A DNA stretch of 64,000 bases from positions 1-64,000 of the forward strand of contig JBMHCC010000013.1 in assembly GCA_049890115.1 (NCBI GenBank). Direction: 5' to 3'. The notes under the pieces were generated by a model. The model saw only the letters and a list, made by a program, of their open reading frames with translations. It made no database searches and was not told the DNA's origin. The position numbers and the translations under genes were made by a program. This document shows, one piece after another, positions 7,557 to 16,344 of the stretch. How positions within the stretch are numbered: the stretch's first letter is position 1; every line of letters starts with the position of its first letter. The stretch is from UBA685 sp049890115 (GTDB lineage: Bacteria > Pseudomonadota > Alphaproteobacteria > Puniceispirillales > Puniceispirillaceae).

Positions 7557-10500
7557 ATGCTACATTCTACCTCACTGACATTTTTGCCTTCTTATCAGTT
7601 ACCATTATCTTCTTTGCCATCATCAAAGCTAGATAAGCCTTTCAGTCTAATAAAGAAAAACCAGCCCTTTATCTATGGGCCTAGCTTGCTGTTATTATTG
7701 GCAGCTTGTTCAGGTGGCGGGTCTTCTGGCACCTCATCAGTTGGCCTGACAGCGCGCACCGCTGACACAGATGGCGGCAGATTGGAGGGCACAGAAGGCG
7801 CTGATGTTCTGACAGGTAATTCAGGGAAGGACATCATCTCTGGTCTTGGCGGTGTTGATAATTTTGTGTTTAACACCACCGCCTTTGGTCATGATATTAT
7901 TGAAGATATTGAACAAGGCGAAACGGTTACCATTTCTGATGTCCCAGCTGCGGATTTGGCTATTGGGTGGAATCGTAATAGTGAATTCATCATCAGAGCA
8001 GACAGTGATGATGATCAATCATCTATTTTGATTAGAAGCCTGCTTGAAAATGCTTTTGATTTTACCATTGACAGCTCAGATGACACCTTTTCAGTCGCCT
8101 TCGGCGAGACAGGCAATGATGCAGATTTCATAAGTGATGATGATTATGTTTTTGGCAGGGATGGCAATGACACAATTACTCGTGAAAATGGCGATAATAT
8201 CATTAATGGCGGTGCTGGCAATGACACCCTAACAGGTGGCAATGGCGCTGATCAATTTGTCTTTTCAGGCCGTAATTTTGGTAGTGATGCCATCACTGAT
8301 TTTACAGCAGGTGATAGCCTTATCATCTCTGACTATGACGCAAACGAAACTGTTATACGCTGGCAGGGCAATAATCTGGTGATTGATGCTGGTGATAATC
8401 GTGTCACATTATTGGCTATTGTTAGCGGTGATATTGATCCAGCCACAATCAATGATAATCTTATTAATCAGATTGGCACGATTACCATTGGCGGTGTTGC
8501 GGTAACAAATTTGCCTGATTATGGGACTTCTAATGATGGCCATTCATGGGTTTATGCTGGCTATGATACTGATAAAGAGAGAGGGGTCACGCAATCTAAT
8601 CTGCCGGCCGCAGCTGATAGTACCGCTCAGGTTTTTGCCTTTGCTGGCACTGATTTACGCATCCCGCCAGGGGCAGATAATGCAGATGATAATTATAAAA
8701 ATCATCAATTAACAATATATGGCAGTGAAGATACGGTGCGCTTTTTGGATCTTGCAATTTCTGATTTGGATATCACCTATGATAGTGTTTCGCGCATTGT
8801 TACGATTACAGTTACAGGGCCCGATATTGGTGATGATCCTGTTAATGCCTCAAATCATATAAATGTTACATTACCATCTGGTGTTAATTATTTCACCCTT
8901 GGTGCATTAGGTAATGATGGGGCAGAACGGATTGTGTTTGTCGATGTGGGAACTGAGACAATCGCGCAAAACCAATTAGGTGATGATGGTATCATTCACA
9001 TCATTGATGGGGATATTTCAGTATTTGATATTCAGCTTAGTAGCTCCATTGGTGATACTAGATTGTCTTATGACGATAATGGCACTAGCAAGTCCATTAC
9101 GATTATGGGGGCAGGGTCGAGCGAAATTCGCTATAGCCTGTCTGATGGTAGCGGCACCATTTCAGATTATGTCGGTATCTTGGCACCAAATACAGATGTT
9201 GGTCAATCAAGCGAAAGAACAGTTGGCCACCGAGAGCGAGATGAGCATATTTTCAGCTCATCCAACAATGACAATATCAATGCTGGTACAAATGATACTG
9301 ATCATTTCTATTTTGGTGCCAATTTTGGCATAGACAACATTGCTAATTTTGAACAAGGTGAGACACTTCGATTTAGTGGCCAGGCATCAACTGACTTTAC
9401 CACAGAGATTAAAAATACAACCGTTGTTCTTCGCAATGGTAATAATGAAGTGAATCTGGCAGAGACAGACAATACCCCTATTATTGCGCATTTCTCAGAT
9501 GGCATAAAGACCTATCTATTCGGGGGTGAGGGCGATGACCAGATTATGGCCGCTAATGGGGACGGTGATTATATCCTGACAGGCGGCGATGGAGCTGACA
9601 GATTTATTTTCACCTATGATGATATTGGGACAGCTGACATTATCACCGATTACAGCACAGAAGATGGTGATGTGATTGAGATTAATGGTGATATTGGGCG
9701 AGATGATGTGATCATCACGCAATCTAATAATAATATTGTGGTAACCTTTGCAGGTGATGACACTGGTAAATCTATAACAGTGCAAGGTGCTGTTGGCACA
9801 GCTATTACCTTTCAGATAGGTGATGCAAGCTTTACCAGCATAACAGGCTTTAATGCTGATAATCAGATTATTGGTGCTGATAATTCAAATGACCAGATTT
9901 CTGTTTCATCAGGAGTTGCTGGCGAGACCGTCATAATCAATGCTGGTTCAAATGACCAAGATAGCTATCAATTCTCATCTAATTTCCAAGATTATCAAAT
10001 TGATGGCTATGAAGCTGGTGAGCTGATTAGCTTTACTGACAAAGCCTTTGGTGATTTGTCATTCACGGCAAGTGAAGAAAATGCTGGCACTGTTAATGTG
10101 GCACTTTCTGATGGCGCAAATAATCTGACACTAACGAATATAGCCACCATACCAATTACCATTCAAACAACTGATGGGCTAGCAAGCTATCTCTATGGCA
10201 CAGATGCTGGCAATGATGAGCTAGCTGCTGTTGATAGCGTTAATGCTGTGATTGATGGCAGGGGCGGTGATGATGTGATTGACGGTGCGTCTGGTAACGA
10301 TAACCTAGCAGGCGGTACAGGCAATGATATGCTGGCAGGCGGCGGCGGCTTTGATAATCTTGCTGGCGGCGGCGATGATGACACCCTGACAGGTGGCGGC
10401 GATGCTGATAATCTGGATGGCGGCAGCGGCAATGATACAGCTTCTTATGCTGGTTCTGATGCTGGTGTAACAGTTGATTTATCACAGCAGCATGAAACAG

Positions 10501-11144
10501 ATATTGCACAATCAAATGCCCAAACTGGCGGCCATGCAGAAGGTGACAGGCTAATTGGTATCGAAAATCTCATAGGCTCTGACCATGATGATGTGCTTAC
10601 CGGTGATGATGGTGCCAATAACCTAGCTGGCGGCGATGGCAATGATACGCTTAATGGCGGCGCAGGTGCTGATACACTTAATGGCGGTGCAGGAGCTGAT
10701 ACGCTTAATGGCGGTGCAGGGGCAGATACGCTTAATGGCGGCGAAGGTGATGATCCGCTTAATGGCGGTGCAGGAGCTGATACGCTCAACGGCGGCGCAG
10801 GGGCTGATACGCTCACTGGTGGCGCAGGGGCTGATATCTTTGTTCTTGGCAGCGTAACAGTATCTGGTGATGACACGCCTGACGATCCATCAGATGATTC
10901 TGTCACCAACACAGGTAATGATACCATCACAGATTTTGATGCTGGTGAAGATATCTTGTCTGTGGGTGCTGAGGCGACCTCATTATGGGCGCAGTTTATT
11001 GATGGCAATACTGTCTTATATGGTGATGAAGCAGGCACGCAGACTATTGTGACCTTGCAAGGCTATCAATATGAAGCAATCGATGATGTCACAGCATTAT
11101 TTGGTGATGATGCCAGTCTGGTTACCATCACTGAGATTGCCTAA
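7557..11144 (+). CDS. RTX-type calcium-binding repeat protein with lipobox-like N-terminus
   Basis: A 1195-residue acidic, Asp/Gly/Asn-rich protein counted from the ATG at 7557; a TTG at 7530 would add nine residues and is also possible. A hydrophobic run followed by L-A-A-C-S-G-G-G (Cys at about 51) looks like a lipoprotein signal, but about 40 polar residues precede it, unusual for a Sec signal. The body carries hemolysin-type nonapeptides (GGxGxDxLx), weakly near 85-100 and 205-230, densely near 905-960 and 1020-1095. Between them are six diverged copies of a D-x-F-x-F...G-x-D-x-I-x-D-F-x-x-G-(D/E) module. The end resembles type I secretion targets, with a final FDAGEDIL module and a short hydrophobic tail. 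Likely exported and calcium-folded; no protease or lipase domain is seen, and no ABC/HlyD secretion genes are nearby. Adhesin or surface-layer roles are guesses. Confidence 0.8.
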   Translation: MLHSTSLTFLPSYQLPLSSLPSSKLDKPFSLIKKNQPFIYGPSLLLLLAACSGGGSSGTSSVGLTARTADTDGGRLEGTEGADVLTGNSGKDIISGLGGVDNFVFNTTAFGHDIIEDIEQGETVTISDVPAADLAIGWNRNSEFIIRADSDDDQSSILIRSLLENAFDFTIDSSDDTFSVAFGETGNDADFISDDDYVFGRDGNDTITRENGDNIINGGAGNDTLTGGNGADQFVFSGRNFGSDAITDFTAGDSLIISDYDANETVIRWQGNNLVIDAGDNRVTLLAIVSGDIDPATINDNLINQIGTITIGGVAVTNLPDYGTSNDGHSWVYAGYDTDKERGVTQSNLPAAADSTAQVFAFAGTDLRIPPGADNADDNYKNHQLTIYGSEDTVRFLDLAISDLDITYDSVSRIVTITVTGPDIGDDPVNASNHINVTLPSGVNYFTLGALGNDGAERIVFVDVGTETIAQNQLGDDGIIHIIDGDISVFDIQLSSSIGDTRLSYDDNGTSKSITIMGAGSSEIRYSLSDGSGTISDYVGILAPNTDVGQSSERTVGHRERDEHIFSSSNNDNINAGTNDTDHFYFGANFGIDNIANFEQGETLRFSGQASTDFTTEIKNTTVVLRNGNNEVNLAETDNTPIIAHFSDGIKTYLFGGEGDDQIMAANGDGDYILTGGDGADRFIFTYDDIGTADIITDYSTEDGDVIEINGDIGRDDVIITQSNNNIVVTFAGDDTGKSITVQGAVGTAITFQIGDASFTSITGFNADNQIIGADNSNDQISVSSGVAGETVIINAGSNDQDSYQFSSNFQDYQIDGYEAGELISFTDKAFGDLSFTASEENAGTVNVALSDGANNLTLTNIATIPITIQTTDGLASYLYGTDAGNDELAAVDSVNAVIDGRGGDDVIDGASGNDNLAGGTGNDMLAGGGGFDNLAGGGDDDTLTGGGDADNLDGGSGNDTASYAGSDAGVTVDLSQQHETDIAQSNAQTGGHAEGDRLIGIENLIGSDHDDVLTGDDGANNLAGGDGNDTLNGGAGADTLNGGAGADTLNGGAGADTLNGGEGDDPLNGGAGADTLNGGAGADTLTGGAGADIFVLGSVTVSGDDTPDDPSDDSVTNTGNDTITDFDAGEDILSVGAEATSLWAQFIDGNTVLYGDEAGTQTIVTLQGYQYEAIDDVTALFGDDASLVTITEIA
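10629..10844 (+). repeat. 27-bp tandem repeat array encoding RTX nonapeptides
   Basis: Eight consecutive in-frame 27-base units, each encoding one nonapeptide of the type GGAGADTLN. Units 2-4 and 6 are nearly identical. Unit 5 is GGEGDDPLN, unit 7 ends in T, and unit 8 leads into the terminal module. Such arrays commonly gain or lose units by slippage. Confidence 0.9.
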
Positions 11145-11154
11145 TTCACATGGT

Positions 11155-11196
11155 AAAAAAAACAGCTCTTACCCCTAGCAGGTGAGAGCTGTTTTA
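11155..11196. terminator. Bidirectional terminator between the RTX and YHS genes
   Basis: A 15-base stem (11159-11173 with 11181-11195, one G-T pair) has a 7-base loop. An A-tract on the left and a TTTT on the right allow it to stop transcription in both directions. It sits between convergent genes, 10 bases after one stop and 28 bases from the other. Confidence 0.9.
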
Positions 11197-11223
11197 GAAT
11201 TGGCGTAAAATTTGCGTCAGATA

Positions 11224-11712
11224 TTATCTCTCAAGCACAGCTGGCCAGTTTTGGTCACCTTTGATGATGTTTTCACGCGGATTAACTTCCCATTGTGAAC
11301 GCACCCGCAGAGAATAATTCAGATATAATTTATCATTTTCAATCGACCATGCTTGCGGGTCAGTTGATGCGGTATAGCCTTGTGCCACTGCCCAAGCGCA
11401 ATAGCCACCATATTGCGGTGCATATTTTTCAGGATCTGATAGAAAAAGCTGGCGATTTTCATCTGAGGCAAAACGGAAAGTTGCCCCTTTATAATCAGCT
11501 TCATGAGATTTGCTGCCTTTGCGCGCGCCACCTTGGGTGAAATAGGCAACAGGGTCATAGCCATTAATCGCAATGCCGCGCCGCGCGAAAATTTCATCCT
11601 TAGCAGCCAAAGCATGGCGAGATGTTGTTGAAAGCACCAGAACAGAAGCAGTCGCTGTTATAAAGTGCCGTCGTGGTAGCTTCAATGATGTAACTTTATT
11701 GCAGTCATTCAT
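11224..11712 (-). CDS. Exported YHS-domain protein
   Basis: A 162-residue protein. The ATG at 11712 is chosen because an AGGAGG ribosome site lies seven bases before it; an upstream in-frame start at 11748 lacks one. The N-terminus has a twin-arginine-like start (P-R-R-H-F) followed by a hydrophobic stretch ending in A-L-A, so a Tat or Sec signal peptide is likely, with cleavage near residue 37. The mature part is a YHS domain: G-x-A-I-N-G-Y-D-P-V-A-Y-F near 45-57, then the Y-G-G-Y-C-A-W-A-V-A-Q-G-Y block near 101-113 and an A-W-S-I-x-x-x-K-L-Y-L-N-Y segment. YHS domains are thought to bind metal, and exported single-domain forms are common in marine proteobacteria without a proven role. Confidence 0.85.
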   Translation of the reverse strand: MNDCNKVTSLKLPRRHFITATASVLVLSTTSRHALAAKDEIFARRGIAINGYDPVAYFTQGGARKGSKSHEADYKGATFRFASDENRQLFLSDPEKYAPQYGGYCAWAVAQGYTASTDPQAWSIENDKLYLNYSLRVRSQWEVNPRENIIKGDQNWPAVLER

Positions 11713-11777
11713 GTAACGGCCTCCTATGATAAAGAAAAAAGGGCTCAAAACACGTCATTTCACTATTCGTAGAATCA

Positions 11778-13103
11778 ATGTATAAAATGACTATGGCACA
11801 ATTAAGACATTCCTATGCATTTCTTTGTCGCGATTGCTTTAGCTCTGGTTATTTGGGAGCTGAAAAGTCGCCTGTATTATGCCCGAAATGCAGCAGTTCT
11901 AATATTCGCGTGAATGACGATATCTTTCAGTTATCCATAGCGCATCTTGATTGTGACAGCTTTTATGCCTCTGTTGAAAAACGTGATAATCCAGAATTAG
12001 CGGGTAAGCCTGTGATGGTGGGAGGTGAAAATCGCGGTGTTGTGGCAGCTGCTTGTTATATTGCGCGTCAATATGGCGTGAAATCAGCGATGCCAACCTT
12101 TCAGGCAAAACGATTATGCCCTAATATCACCATCATTAAACCACGCATGGATCATTATGTGTCTGTCAGCCAGAAAATCAGGCAAATGATGCTGGAATTA
12201 ACGCCTTTGATTGAACCCTTATCGATTGATGAGGCGTTTCTTGATTTATCAGGGACTGAAATTTTGCACAAAGCCAGCCCAGCAGAAAGCCTGATGAGGC
12301 TGCAAAAGAAGATTAAAGAACAGGTTGGCATAACGGTTTCAATCGGCCTAGCCCCTACAAAATCCCTCGCCAAATTATCATCTGATCAAGATAAACCAGA
12401 TGGGTTTTTTATTTTGAATGAAGCAGAAGCTGAAATGTGGCTTCATGATAAGCCTGTCTCAATTTTATATGGTGTTGGCAAATCAGCTGCAAAGCGACTA
12501 TCTGATGCTGGCATCACCAGTTGCGGTGCGTTAAAGCAAGCTGATAAGGCTCTGGTCACGGCGTTACTTGGCAAGCAGGCTGGCTTTATTCAAAATCTAG
12601 CCCGTGGCATAGATACCAGGCCAGTTAAAACAGATAGACAAGTAAAATCAGTATCTTCAGAGACAACATTTCAAAGAGATCTGAATAAATCAGATGAGAT
12701 GTTACCGATTATTGAGCGTCAATCCCAGCTTGTGTCACGCCGGCTGAAAAAAAAGGGATTAGAAGGCAATGTGATAACGCTAAAGTTAAAGACAAATCAT
12801 CATAAAATCATAACGCGCAGTAAAACCCTATCAGCGCCGACTGACAAAGCGCATGAGATTTCAAACATAGCAAGCCAGCTTTTGATGAAAGAACTCTCTG
12901 ATGAGCGCTATTGGCGCTTGCTTGGGGTGGGGGTTGATGGCTTTGAGCATCGCGCATTATCTCAGAATTTTTTGGATCAGATTGATGGCCAAAAAGAACG
13001 GAAGGATAAATTGGAACAGGCACTTGATAAGATGCATGATAAATTTGGTGGTGATGTTGTTTTTTCTGGCAGGCAAGTTGACAGGTTACGTCCGAAATCC
13101 TAG
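11778..13103 (+). CDS. dinB: DNA polymerase IV with N-terminal zinc-ribbon extension
   Basis: A 441-residue Y-family translesion polymerase. A typical alphaproteobacterial N-terminal extension holds two C-x-x-C pairs (C17/C20 and C35/C38), a likely zinc ribbon. The catalytic core follows: HLDCDSFYASVEK near 56-68 with the first catalytic aspartate, the GVVAAACYIARQYGV block, and the SIDEAFLDLSG motif near 148-158 with the second acidic pair. Helix-hairpin-helix and little-finger regions follow at about 220-420. The C-terminal beta-clamp motif is not clear. Three in-frame ATGs (11778, 11787, 11793) are possible starts. No LexA-type operator was recognised in the 65-base region shared with the divergent YHS gene. 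Confidence 0.93.
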   Translation: MYKMTMAQLRHSYAFLCRDCFSSGYLGAEKSPVLCPKCSSSNIRVNDDIFQLSIAHLDCDSFYASVEKRDNPELAGKPVMVGGENRGVVAAACYIARQYGVKSAMPTFQAKRLCPNITIIKPRMDHYVSVSQKIRQMMLELTPLIEPLSIDEAFLDLSGTEILHKASPAESLMRLQKKIKEQVGITVSIGLAPTKSLAKLSSDQDKPDGFFILNEAEAEMWLHDKPVSILYGVGKSAAKRLSDAGITSCGALKQADKALVTALLGKQAGFIQNLARGIDTRPVKTDRQVKSVSSETTFQRDLNKSDEMLPIIERQSQLVSRRLKKKGLEGNVITLKLKTNHHKIITRSKTLSAPTDKAHEISNIASQLLMKELSDERYWRLLGVGVDGFEHRALSQNFLDQIDGQKERKDKLEQALDKMHDKFGGDVVFSGRQVDRLRPKS

Positions 13104-13172
13104 CTTTTTGTGCCGCAAATAAACCGATTTGTGCTATCAACTCAAAAGTGCTTTCATATCAGGATAAGTCCA

Positions 13173-13616
13173 TTGTCACCATTATCGCAAAATAACAGCT
13201 TATTTATCTATGGCACCTTGCTATCAGCACAGGTGCGAGACAATGTGCTTGGAAAATCAATTCCCGATAGCGCGCTAACTGAGGCTATTGCGCCCTTTTA
13301 CAAGGTGATGAAGGTGGCAGGCGTGCATTATCCCTGTTTGCTGTCAGGCAATGATGCTGATTTAGCTGATGGCGCTATCCTATCAGATGTAACAGATGAT
13401 GATTTGGCGTTATTAGACCGCTTTGAAGGCGATAATTATGAGCGCCGTCCGATTGAAGTTATCTCTGATAATCAGTTGGTTATAACACAGGCTTATTTCC
13501 CCAAAATTACCCTAGCAACAGATGGTCCATGGTCTTTTGAAAGCTGGCAACAAGAAGAGCAAGCAGCATTTCTTGACAAAGATTTTGATCTTGATGGGGT
13601 CAGGCCGCCAGCCTGA
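13173..13616 (+). CDS. Gamma-glutamylcyclotransferase-like (AIG2-type) protein
   Basis: A 147-residue protein if begun at the TTG at 13173, which has an AGGA site eight bases upstream and places the FIYGTLL motif near the N-terminus as usual for the family; an in-frame GTG at 13110 would add 21 residues. The fold marks are F-I-Y-G-T-L-L near residue 10, the P-x-L-L segment near 50 and L-D-R-F-E-G-D-x-Y-x-R near 85-95, which holds the usual acidic active-site residue. Family members cyclise gamma-glutamyl dipeptides or similar amides to 5-oxoproline. The substrate here is unknown. The gene ends 8 bases before the TauE/SafE gene and follows dinB closely. Confidence 0.75.
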   Translation: MSPLSQNNSLFIYGTLLSAQVRDNVLGKSIPDSALTEAIAPFYKVMKVAGVHYPCLLSGNDADLADGAILSDVTDDDLALLDRFEGDNYERRPIEVISDNQLVITQAYFPKITLATDGPWSFESWQQEEQAAFLDKDFDLDGVRPPA

Positions 13617-13624
13617 AACGCCTG

Positions 13625-14440
13625 ATGATGTTTGATCTGTCTTTGCTTGGCACTGCGCCTATTTTCAATTTATTTATCTGTTTTTGTGCCGTAATGGCTG
13701 TTGCAATCTCCAAGGCTGGCTTTGGTGGTTCTATGGGTGCATTAGCCGCGCCTATCATGTTGTTTTCATTTGCGCCAACCACGGCACTTGGCATTTTATT
13801 ACCTGTCTTTGTGCTGATTGATATCTGGCTTGTGTGGCAATGGCGCAAAGTTGGCATTAGGCATTTGATTATCTGGATGATCATCGCTGGCACAATTGGT
13901 CAGATTATTGGCTGGTTATTATTGAGCCTTGGCAATTTTGATGATGATTTATTGCTGTTATTCATCGGCTTAATAGCCTTTGTAACAGGGGCGCGTTATT
14001 TCTGGCAGATGATGATGAAGCGTCCATCAGCCATCCATTTTCGCGCATCAATTAGAGCGATACGAAAACGCTATAAAAAAAGAGCCTTAATCTGGTGTTC
14101 GCTATCAGGTTTTACCAGCTTTGTATCGTTGACAGGTGGTATACCTGTTCAGATTTATATGTTGCCAATGCGCCTGCCACGCCAGCTTTTTATTGGCACA
14201 ATGGCATGGTATTTCTTATTTCTGAACGCTTTTAAAATCCCATTTTTTGTCGAATTGGAATTTATTACCACCCAGACAATGGTGGTGACAGCCCTAATCA
14301 CCTTATTTGTGCCATTAGGCGTCATCATAGGGCGTTATCTGAACAAGGTCATTTCTGATAGCTTATTTTATAATGTGGCCTATAGCGCATTGGTGATATT
14401 AGGTTTGCGTTTGGTGGCACAATTTTTTAGCGGAGCTTAA
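13625..14440 (+). CDS. TauE/SafE family membrane transporter
   Basis: A 271-residue membrane protein with about eight hydrophobic segments arranged as two repeats. The first contains the family's basic/glycine motif (ISKAGFGGSMGALAAP near 29-44), and the matching second-half segment is SGFTSFVSLTGGIPVQIYML near 158-177. TauE/SafE proteins export small organosulfur or sulfite anions, and some take up other anions. It lies just upstream of the sarcosine oxidase region and could handle a related compound or sulfite, but this is only context. Family call confident, substrate unknown. Confidence 0.87.
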   Translation: MMFDLSLLGTAPIFNLFICFCAVMAVAISKAGFGGSMGALAAPIMLFSFAPTTALGILLPVFVLIDIWLVWQWRKVGIRHLIIWMIIAGTIGQIIGWLLLSLGNFDDDLLLLFIGLIAFVTGARYFWQMMMKRPSAIHFRASIRAIRKRYKKRALIWCSLSGFTSFVSLTGGIPVQIYMLPMRLPRQLFIGTMAWYFLFLNAFKIPFFVELEFITTQTMVVTALITLFVPLGVIIGRYLNKVISDSLFYNVAYSALVILGLRLVAQFFSGA

Positions 14441-14445
14441 TCGTA

Positions 14446-14649
14446 ATGAAGCGGTGGCGACATTTTCTAGTAGCAATAGGTATCATTCCAGCCTTAGCGA
14501 TCTATATCGGGTTGGTGTTATGGGCTGGCGAATATATCACAAATCATCATTTCGTAATTGATTTATTATTTTATGTTTTTGCTGGTCTTGCCTGGATTCC
14601 AGCCTCTGCCAAAGTGGTATCATGGTTGGCAAAATATGAGGCAGAATAA
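14446..14649 (+). CDS. DUF2842 small membrane protein
   Basis: A 67-residue protein with two hydrophobic segments separated by a short polar loop. The second ends in a Y-x-x-A-G-L-A-W-I-x-P motif typical of the alphaproteobacterial DUF2842 family, followed by a charged tail. It begins five bases after the TauE/SafE stop and so is probably in the same transcript. No function is known for the family. Confidence 0.7.
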   Translation: MKRWRHFLVAIGIIPALAIYIGLVLWAGEYITNHHFVIDLLFYVFAGLAWIPASAKVVSWLAKYEAE

Positions 14650-14693
14650 ATCGTGATATCCACCTTGTGGAAAACACCAATTTAGGAGAAATA

Positions 14694-14750
14694 ATGATTG
14701 CATCAGCATCGTATTTTTCTCACATTTTACAACTAAGAGAAACGTCATAA
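14694..14750 (+). CDS. Possible 18-residue leader peptide upstream of soxB
   Basis: A short ORF, MIASASYFSHILQLRETS, has a strong AGGAGA ribosome site four to five bases before its ATG and ends 19 bases before the soxB ATG. The soxB start has no recognisable ribosome site of its own, so translation of this leader could couple to or control soxB. No similarity to a known leader peptide is recognised. The reading frame is short enough to occur by chance. Confidence 0.35.
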   Translation: MIASASYFSHILQLRETS

Positions 14751-14769
14751 CGCCAATTTATCAATTATC

Positions 14770-16035
14770 ATGTCTCGTTATTCGGTATTTTCAATTTTAA
14801 AAAATGGCTTGTCTGGCAATCAGGGCTGGGACGAGGCATGGGGCACACCAAAGCCGAAAAAATCTTATGATGTGATTATTATAGGCGGCGGTGGCCATGG
14901 CCTTGCTACAGCCTATTATTTGGCAAAAAACCATGGCATCACCAATGTGGCTGTGCTTGAAAAAGGCTGGCTTGGTGGCGGCAATGCTGGGCGCAATACA
15001 ACGATTGTGCGCTCGAATTATTTTATCGAAGGCAATACCGCTTTTTATGAAAAATCATTGCAATTATGGGAAGGCTTGTCGCAAGAGCTAAATTATAATG
15101 TGATGTTTAGCCAGCGTGGCCATCTCAATTTATTTTTCACACCAGGGCAAAAAGATGCACTAGCACGGCGTTATAATACAATGCGTCTTAATGGCATTGA
15201 TGGTGAATTTTTAACCCGTGATGAGGTTCGCAAATTTGTGCCTCATTTGAATTACTCAGATGATAGCCGGCTTGAAATTCAAGGTGGATTTTTGCAAAAA
15301 CGGGCAGGGACTGCGCGTCATGATGCTGTGAATTGGGGATTTGCAAGAGCAGCCTCACAGCTTGGTGTTGATATTATCCAAAATTGTGAAGTGACAGGAT
15401 TTGTCAAAAAAGCTGGCAAGATTGCTGGTGTAGAAACAAATCTTGGTGAGATTAAAGCTGCCAAAATTGGTATGGCTGTAGCAGGTAATACCTCTGTCCT
15501 AGCCCATTTGGCTGGTTTGGGCCCCTTGCCAATTGAGAGCCATAAATTACAAGCTTTTGTCTCTGAGCCATTAAAACCATTTTTAGACACTGTTGTGGTT
15601 TATGGGGCAGGGCACGGCCATTTTTACATAAGCCAATCTGATAAGGGTGGCATGGTATTTGGCGGCAATATTGACGCTTATAATTCTTATGCGCAAAAAG
15701 GGAATCTGCCGATTTATACAGATGTGGCGTCTTGTGCGATGAATGTGATGCCTGCTTTGGGACGCATAAAGGTTCTGCGGCAATGGGCAGGTATCATGGA
15801 TATGTCCATGGATGGGTCGCCCTTTATCTGTAAGACAGATATTAAGGGGCTCTATTTAAATGCTGGATGGTGTTATGGCGGCTTTAAAGCAACACCAGCA
15901 TCTGGTTGGTGTTTTGCACATACCATTGCCAATGATGCACCGCATGAGATTAATAAATTGCTGACCTTAGACAGATTTGCCTATGGCAGACATATTGATG
16001 AATCAGGGCATGGTCCTGTACCAAACAGGCATTAG
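14770..16035 (+). CDS. soxB: Sarcosine oxidase subunit beta
   Basis: A 421-residue flavoprotein subunit of heterotetrameric sarcosine oxidase, which demethylates sarcosine to glycine, forming H2O2 and methylene-THF (or formaldehyde without THF). The dinucleotide-binding motif VIIIGGGGHGLATAYYLA is near residues 35-52, and E64 starts the second FAD contact. A T-A-R-H-D-A-V segment near 181-187 holds the histidine expected to carry covalent FMN, and a C-terminal G-W-C-Y-G-G-F-K-A-T-P segment is typical of the family. Length matches the family. It is the first gene of soxBDAG, with soxD starting nine bases after its stop. No ribosome site is visible before its ATG. Confidence 0.95.
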   Translation: MSRYSVFSILKNGLSGNQGWDEAWGTPKPKKSYDVIIIGGGGHGLATAYYLAKNHGITNVAVLEKGWLGGGNAGRNTTIVRSNYFIEGNTAFYEKSLQLWEGLSQELNYNVMFSQRGHLNLFFTPGQKDALARRYNTMRLNGIDGEFLTRDEVRKFVPHLNYSDDSRLEIQGGFLQKRAGTARHDAVNWGFARAASQLGVDIIQNCEVTGFVKKAGKIAGVETNLGEIKAAKIGMAVAGNTSVLAHLAGLGPLPIESHKLQAFVSEPLKPFLDTVVVYGAGHGHFYISQSDKGGMVFGGNIDAYNSYAQKGNLPIYTDVASCAMNVMPALGRIKVLRQWAGIMDMSMDGSPFICKTDIKGLYLNAGWCYGGFKATPASGWCFAHTIANDAPHEINKLLTLDRFAYGRHIDESGHGPVPNRH

Positions 16036-16044
16036 GGGGGAATT

Positions 16045-16344
16045 ATGCTAATCATTGATTGCCCTTTTTGTGGCAAACGCGATCATGAAGAATTTTCCTA
16101 TGAGGGTGATGCAAATGTGCGTTACCCAAAATGGGGTAATCAAGATGAAAAAGCCTGGTATGAGGCTGTATTTTTACGCAATAACCCAAAGGGCGCACAT
16201 ACAGAATATTGGTATCATCAAATGGGATGCCGTATGTGGCTTGTTGTTGAGCGTGACACGCTAACGCATAAGATATCATCTGTGACACCTGCCAGAGATG
16301 ATTATGCCAAAATGGCCAAACCCAAGAAAGGTAAGAAATCATGA
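16045..16344 (+). CDS. soxD: Sarcosine oxidase subunit delta
   Basis: A 99-residue zinc-binding small subunit of heterotetrameric sarcosine oxidase. The N-terminal C-P-F-C pair (residues 6 and 9), the H-D-E-E-F segment, the R-N-N-P-K-G-x-H motif near 46-53 and a later cysteine in M-G-C-R-M-W near 65 are the family hallmarks. Its stop overlaps the soxA start by four bases (ATGA), indicating coupled translation. Its structural role is known from bacterial homologues; assignment here rests on motif and position. Confidence 0.94.
   Translation: MLIIDCPFCGKRDHEEFSYEGDANVRYPKWGNQDEKAWYEAVFLRNNPKGAHTEYWYHQMGCRMWLVVERDTLTHKISSVTPARDDYAKMAKPKKGKKS

Noticed and set aside
10629..10844. Regular repeats resembling a CRISPR-like array
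   Set aside because: Units are contiguous 27-mers with no spacers, in frame, and encode RTX nonapeptides.
10445..11038. 197-codon open frame on the minus strand across the RTX repeats
   Set aside because: It is the mirror of the Gly/Asp-rich repeats: the predicted product is only Ser/Pro/Ala repeats with no family likeness and no ribosome site.
11713..11777. Possible SOS operator before dinB
   Set aside because: No spaced GTTC or GAAC repeat typical of alphaproteobacterial LexA was found in the intergenic region.
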